Of a stretch of DNA of 56,018 nucleotides, positions 52,387 to 56,018 are shown piece by piece. Numbering within the stretch: the first letter of the stretch is position 1; the number at the start of each line of letters is the position of its first letter. Source of the DNA: Catenulispora rubra. Lineage in GTDB: Bacteria > Actinomycetota > Actinomycetes > Streptomycetales > Catenulisporaceae. The position numbers and the translations under genes are program-made. The notes below the pieces were generated by a model. That model was not told where the DNA came from, did not search any database, and was given only the letters and a program-made list of their open reading frames with translations. The stretch lies in the NCBI RefSeq assembly GCF_015356825.1, contig NZ_JAACYW010000046.1, forward strand, positions 1 to 56,018, read 5' to 3'.

Positions 52387-53367
52387 ATGAGCGCATCGCC
52401 GTCGAAACCGTCTGATCTGGTGACCGCCGGGGACGTCGTCCTCATGCAGGGGCTGGCCCGGCGCCTGGTCGCGATCCGGCCCGATCTGGTGAACCCCGGC
52501 GCGTCGTTCGGCGGGCTGGCCTGGATCTGGGGCAAGGGGCACGGCTCGGCCGGGAACAGCTGGCGGCGCGCGTTGTGGTTCGCCGACACGCCGGGCGGCA
52601 AGGAGCTCGTCGCGTGGGCATGGGTCGGGCTGCCGCGGTGGGTGCGCAGCAGCGACGGTTCGGTCCGGAAGGTCGAGGACGCCTCGGTCACCTTCCAGGT
52701 GCATCCGGACCACGCCGAGCTGATCGACAAGGTCATCGCCTGGTTCGAGGGTGTCTCGCCGAACGTCGATCGGCGGGTGGTCATGACGGACACCGACAAG
52801 GACATGGTGGCGCGGTGGGCGGAGTTCGGGTACCGGCCCGATCCGGCCGCCGCCGGGGAGTGGACGCGCCTGAACGAGCGCGCCCTGGGCGAGCGGGACC
52901 TGGACGACGCGGCCAAACCCATGCTGCCGGAGGGGTATCGGTTCCGGACGGCCGCCGAGGTCCCGGCCGAGGCGGTGGCGCAGGCGCACCTCGACGCGTG
53001 GCATCCGTCCACGTACTCGGTCGAGGCGTACCACGGCGTGCGGACGACGGCCGGCTACCGCGAGGACCTGCACTTCCTGGTCGAGGCGCCGGACGGGACG
53101 ATGGCGGCCTCGACGATCGTGTGGCTCGACGAGGTCAACCGAACCGCCGAGTTCGAGCCGGTGGGGACGCACCCGCGCTACCGCAGGCGCGGGCTGGGCC
53201 GGGCGCTGTTGCTGCACGGGATGGGGGCCGCGCGGGATGCCGGGGCCGGGCAGATGACGGTCGCGTGTCTTGGGGCGCCGGGGAATGCCGCGCTGCGGTT
53301 GTACGAGGGGCTCGGGTTCCGGGAGATCAGTCGGGACACGGCGCTGGTCAAGCGGAAGGTGGGCTGA
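52387..53367 (+). CDS. GNAT N-acetyltransferase
   Basis: The 326-residue protein has an N-terminal domain with GLARRLVAIRPDLVNPGASFGGLAWIWGKGHGSAG, related to the pseudo-GNAT half of tandem acetyltransferases. A complete C-terminal GNAT follows, with VGTHPRYRRRGLGRALLLHGM (acetyl-CoA site) and GNAALRLYEGLGFREIS. This tandem arrangement is common in actinomycetes. Substrate unknown. Confidence 0.85.
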   Translation: MSASPSKPSDLVTAGDVVLMQGLARRLVAIRPDLVNPGASFGGLAWIWGKGHGSAGNSWRRALWFADTPGGKELVAWAWVGLPRWVRSSDGSVRKVEDASVTFQVHPDHAELIDKVIAWFEGVSPNVDRRVVMTDTDKDMVARWAEFGYRPDPAAAGEWTRLNERALGERDLDDAAKPMLPEGYRFRTAAEVPAEAVAQAHLDAWHPSTYSVEAYHGVRTTAGYREDLHFLVEAPDGTMAASTIVWLDEVNRTAEFEPVGTHPRYRRRGLGRALLLHGMGAARDAGAGQMTVACLGAPGNAALRLYEGLGFREISRDTALVKRKVG

Positions 53368-53470
53368 GGAGGCGGCGGCGGCCTGGGCTGGAAATGAAAG
53401 GCGGTTTGGCAAGTCGGCGGCGGCGTGTGCTGAAGTGACCGGTCCGGCGCATCGCTCACCGTCCAGCGCA

Positions 53471-53647
53471 TCAGTCAGTTGCGATAATCGTCACCACCCC
53501 CGCATTCCCCAGCACCTCCCGAGCCGGCAGCGCCACGCTCTCCGCCGCCGTCAGCCCGCTCGCGGCCGAGTGCGCGTCGGCGATCCGCAGGAAGCGCGGC
53601 GCACGGATCGCGGCCCGCCCGGCCGGTCCCGGCGGCAACAGTGACAC
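53471..53647 (-). pseudogene. short frame, possible C-terminal gene remnant
   Basis: The 58-residue frame from GTG 53647 reads FLRIADAHSAASGLTAAESVALPAREVLGNAGVVTIIATD near its end. It has good third-position GC. It has no domain of its own and looks like the tail of a larger, now missing gene, or a genuine small protein. The upstream stop in frame is 17 bp away. Weak call. Confidence 0.3.
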
Positions 53648-53660
53648 CGGATCCGGCCCG

Positions 53661-53681
53661 AGCGATCAGCGATCAGCGATC
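53661..53681. repeat. three AGCGATC units
   Basis: AGCGATC occurs three times in tandem, followed by AAGCGACC, in the gap just after the 3' end of the secreted protein gene. A 7-bp period does not keep a reading frame, consistent with noncoding sequence. Confidence 0.8.
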
Positions 53682-53698
53682 AAGCGACCAGCGCCGGC

Positions 53699-54112
53699 TC
53701 AGCAGAAGTGGCCGGAGTCGACCCCTTCGTTGAGCGCGTTCCAGGTGTTCGGGCCGATGATGCCGTCGGGGTTGGTGGCGCCCATGCAGTGGATCTGGAA
53801 GTTCTTGACCGCGGCCTCGGTGTTCTGGCCGAAGTCGCCGTCGGTGCGCACACCGTTGTAGGGGCCGTTGCCGTAGTTGGTCGAGTGGCCGTAGGCGTAG
53901 GCGACGTCGAGCTCACACTGGGCCTGGTACACCGCCAGGCCCTGGCTGCCGACGTACAGCTGCGGCTGGGCGTTCGTGTAGCCGCAGAAGTTCGAGGTCG
54001 CGGCCTGTGCCGGCGCGCCGGCCGCCAGCGTGCCGCCGCTGACGGCGAGCACGCCGACGACGGCCGCGACGAAGCGGCGCCGCATCGGCAGAGCGAGCGA
54101 GAAGTTCGCCAT
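53699..54112 (-). CDS. secreted peptidoglycan-binding-domain protein
   Basis: The 137-residue protein has a signal peptide (MRRRFVAAVVGVLAVSGGTLAAGAPAQAA) and a PG_binding_1-like domain. VRTDGDFGQNTEAAVKNFQIHCMGATNPDGIIGPNTWNALNEG is the classic two-helix repeat. Two cysteine pairs are likely disulfides outside the cell. The ATG at 54112 follows GAAGGGAACAG; the longer frame is rejected. It likely binds the cell wall without a catalytic domain. Confidence 0.88.
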   Translation of the reverse strand: MANFSLALPMRRRFVAAVVGVLAVSGGTLAAGAPAQAATSNFCGYTNAQPQLYVGSQGLAVYQAQCELDVAYAYGHSTNYGNGPYNGVRTDGDFGQNTEAAVKNFQIHCMGATNPDGIIGPNTWNALNEGVDSGHFC

Positions 54113-54280
54113 GGTTCTGTTCCCTTCGCAAGGACGTTGTCTGCGATGACCGCGGTCAGGTGCCGAAGTCGTCACGAAGACCATGGCGAAGGGGTGTGGC
54201 ATTTCCGTGTGAACGCTGTGGCAGCCGCGTGGCAGCCAGGAGCCGGGCTCAAGCGAGCAGCCAGGCTCAAGCCAGGAGCC
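54113..54280. other. intergenic region with repeats
   Basis: No gene was found here. The right end (54233-54290) carries imperfect AGCCAGG/CTCAAGC repeats that run into the 3' end of the kinase gene. The left end contains GAAGGGAACAG for the secreted protein's start. Confidence 0.5.
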
Positions 54281-54886
54281 TCAAGCCAGCAGTGCGCGCA
54301 CCTCAGCGGCGACCCGCGCCACGTCCACCGGCGTCGACGTGTCGACCGTCAGCAGCGTCCCGATCCCGATCGGCGCGTGGAAGTCTGCCTCCCAGCGCTC
54401 GGAGGTCAGCTCCTGAGCCGGATGCACCGCGTGCCGCTCACCGGCGGCGGCACGCTCGCGGAACCGCCGCATGACCACTTCCTTCGGTGCCGTGCAGTAC
54501 ACCTCAACAAGCTTCCCGCCCTTGCTCAGCGCGCGCAGCGAGGCGTTCTGCCGCTCGTGCCCGGTCCAGAAGTTGGCCTCCAGCACGCACTCGGGCGCGT
54601 CGGCCGCCAGTACCCACAGCAACTCCATCGCCGCGGCCCCGAGCCGCCGCGACCACCCGGCCTCGACCAGACCGGCGCTCACCAGGTCGGCTTCCACCGG
54701 CCCCGGCCCCACCGGCTCGGTCTCGGCCAGCACGTCGTGGATCCGCTCCTTGATACTGTCCTTCGCGAACAGCGGCATCCCCAGCGCCCGAGCCAGCGGC
54801 CGGGCGATGGTCGTCTTCCCGACTCCAGGAGCCCCGGAAATTATCACGATCGTGCGATAGAAGGGTCCCGGGTCCTTCACAGTCAC
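54281..54886 (-). CDS. AAA/P-loop small-molecule kinase-like ATPase
   Basis: The 201-residue protein has a Walker A loop GAPGVGKTT (about residues 18-26) and a layout like small kinases (shikimate, gluconate or chloramphenicol phosphotransferase type). LGMPLFAKDSIKERIHDVL and VLEANFWTGHERQNASLRALSKGGKLVEVYCTAP support this. No clear substrate motif is visible. Its ATG overlaps the stop of the deaminase/aldolase gene by 4 bp, so the two are a unit, perhaps acting on the same amino-acid pool. Confidence 0.8.
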   Translation of the reverse strand: MTVKDPGPFYRTIVIISGAPGVGKTTIARPLARALGMPLFAKDSIKERIHDVLAETEPVGPGPVEADLVSAGLVEAGWSRRLGAAAMELLWVLAADAPECVLEANFWTGHERQNASLRALSKGGKLVEVYCTAPKEVVMRRFRERAAAGERHAVHPAQELTSERWEADFHAPIGIGTLLTVDTSTPVDVARVAAEVRALLA

Positions 54887-56018
54887 AGGAACGTTTTACC
54901 CTCGCCCCGATACGTCGGCACCGACCGGACCACCTCGTCGCCCGAGATCAGGTGCAGCACGTCGAACCGCTCGCACAGCTCACCCGCCTTGGTGTGCCGG
55001 AACCACACCCGGTCGCCGACCCGCAGGCTCGCGGCGACCTTCCCCAGCAGCGGCGTCTGCACCTCGCCGGCGGCCTCGTTCGGGTCGTAGGACAGCCCCG
55101 GCGGCAGGTACGGCTGCGGCAGCCGGTCCTTGCCGGCCACGCCGGAGGCCGGGTAGCCGCCGCCGAGGGCGGTCGCGGTCTCCGGGCCCGGGCGGCGCAC
55201 CACCGGCAGGGCGAACAGCGCCGCGGGCCGGCCGCGGAAGGCTCGGTAGGAGTCGAACAGCCACGGCTGGTAGAGGCCGGAGCCGGCGGCGATCTCGGTG
55301 ACGGCGTCCTCGGCGGTGGTCCGCTCGATGCTGCCGGTGCCGCCGCCGTTGACGAACTCCAGCGGCGCCAGCTCGCGCACCGCCTCCACGATCGCGCCCC
55401 GGCGGGTGGCCAGCTCCCGGGCCGAGCGGCTCTGCATGGCGCGGATCGCGGCGCCGCGGAGCGGGCGTCCGGGCGGGGCGTCGCCGACCCCGGCGATCTG
55501 CGACTCGTAGGCCATCAGGCCGACCAGCTTGAACCCGTCGCGCCGCAGCACCTCCCGGGCCATCGCCGCGACCTGCGCCGGGGTGTGCAGCGGGGAGCGG
55601 CGCGCGCCGATGCGGATGCGGCCGCCGGCGGCGACGAAGGCGGCGTCGATGTCGATGCAGACCCGGATCGGGGCGGCCAGGCCGCCGGGCGTGCCGGCCA
55701 CCGACTTCTCGATCAGGTCCAGGTGGTCGGTGCTGTCGACCATCACCGTGACGGCGGCCAGCGCGGTGGCGTCGGCGGCCAGCTCGGCGTAGGCGACGCG
55801 GTCGGCGGAGGGGTAGGCGACCACGATGTCGTCGAAGCCCTCGGCCGCCAGCCACAGCGCCTCGGGGAGCGTGAAGCCCAGGATGCCCTGGTAGCCGGGT
55901 CGGCTGAGCACTTCCTCCAGCAGCGCCCGGCAGCGCACCGACTTGCTGGCCACGCGGATCGCCTTGCCCGCGGCACGGCGGGTCAGGTCCGCGGCGTTGG
56001 CGTGGAACGCGTCCAGGT
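54883..56018 (-). CDS. amino acid deaminase/aldolase, PLP, 5' end cut
   Basis: This open frame runs from the stop at 54883 through the right edge of the window, so only the C-terminal 378 residues are visible. The visible part begins LDAFHANAADLTRRAAGKAIRVASKSVRCR, where the lysine in ASKSVR is the probable PLP Schiff base of the alanine racemase N-terminal (fold type III) family. MAYESQIAGVGD and EFVNGGGTGSIERT follow, and the C-terminal beta-domain has GDRVWFRHTKAGELCERFDVLHLI. This matches D-threonine aldolase/D-serine deaminase-like proteins. The missing start lies outside. Confidence 0.88.
   Translation of the reverse strand, partial: LDAFHANAADLTRRAAGKAIRVASKSVRCRALLEEVLSRPGYQGILGFTLPEALWLAAEGFDDIVVAYPSADRVAYAELAADATALAAVTVMVDSTDHLDLIEKSVAGTPGGLAAPIRVCIDIDAAFVAAGGRIRIGARRSPLHTPAQVAAMAREVLRRDGFKLVGLMAYESQIAGVGDAPPGRPLRGAAIRAMQSRSARELATRRGAIVEAVRELAPLEFVNGGGTGSIERTTAEDAVTEIAAGSGLYQPWLFDSYRAFRGRPAALFALPVVRRPGPETATALGGGYPASGVAGKDRLPQPYLPPGLSYDPNEAAGEVQTPLLGKVAASLRVGDRVWFRHTKAGELCERFDVLHLISGDEVVRSVPTYRGEGKTFL

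Larger units (their letters stand above)
53368..53698. other. gene-poor region before the secreted protein
   Basis: This 331-bp stretch follows the tandem GNAT gene. Apart from a short minus-strand frame (53471-53647, listed separately) and the AGCGATC repeats at 53661-53681, nothing else was recognised. Confidence 0.5.

Overview
The window is 56 kb of very GC-rich, gene-dense chromosomal DNA with frequent GTG and TTG starts, many 1-8 bp stop/start overlaps, and typical actinomycete families (DUF402, DUF6191, DUF6401, PaaX, ECF sigma, many GNATs). It looks like a soil actinomycete. A Catenulispora-like relative is a guess from overall gene flavour, not a demonstrated assignment. I saw no tRNA, rRNA, insertion sequence, phage gene or CRISPR array.

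Layout. 0.2-9.5 kb: housekeeping and accessory enzymes (MFS pump, serine hydrolase, YbaK-like deacylase, GNATs, Ogt, alpha/beta hydrolase, PPOX protein, a GT-C-like membrane protein, and an ADP-ribosylglycohydrolase with a coupled small protein). 9.5-15.7 kb: a tightly packed six-gene minus-strand operon. Its order is VWA protein, PP2C phosphatase, protein kinase, DA1-like zinc peptidase, HSPA12-like Hsp70 and GrpE-like coiled-coil protein. 15.7-24.9 kb: M3 peptidase, an Lrp/AsnC regulator divergent from a Cys/Met PLP enzyme, an Imm5-like protein, a DEDDh exonuclease, a YtcJ-like amidohydrolase and a CmpX-like channel protein. 24.9-31.1 kb: a TetR-controlled DHA2 pump, VOC protein, PlsC-type acyltransferase with a charged tail, small DUF proteins and a frameshifted GNAT relic.

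31.1-39.2 kb is an aromatic-acid catabolic locus working through CoA thioesters. It holds an acyl-CoA dehydrogenase divergent from an aryl-CoA ligase and PaaX-type regulator, then an overlapping enoyl-CoA hydratase, RidA and 2-aminobenzoyl-CoA (or salicylyl-CoA) monooxygenase/reductase operon. A near-identical 12-bp palindrome, TGACTGYCGTCA, lies upstream of both blocks and ties them into one probable regulon. An ECF sigma factor and a membrane protein with collagen-like repeats follow (39.4-41.6 kb).

42.4-51.8 kb is an RNA-repair island, all on the plus strand. It encodes KptA/Tpt1, Hen1, three-domain bacterial Pnkp, a GNAT, an Rnl5-type ligase, a T4 Rnl1-type ligase and a T4 Pnkp-like kinase-phosphatase. 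This gives two end-healing enzymes and three ligase modules within 9.4 kb. The island and the 9.5-15.7 kb phospho-signalling/chaperone/peptidase operon are the two most interesting systems here. The right edge (52-56 kb) holds two small uncharacterised or N-acetyltransferase genes, a secreted peptidoglycan-binding protein, a P-loop kinase, and a PLP amino-acid deaminase/aldolase cut by the window end.

Short in-frame tandem repeats (mostly 6-bp or 12-bp units) recur in at least six coding regions, always in linkers or tails. Degenerate CAGCC-rich or 7-18 bp repeats recur in intergenic gaps.
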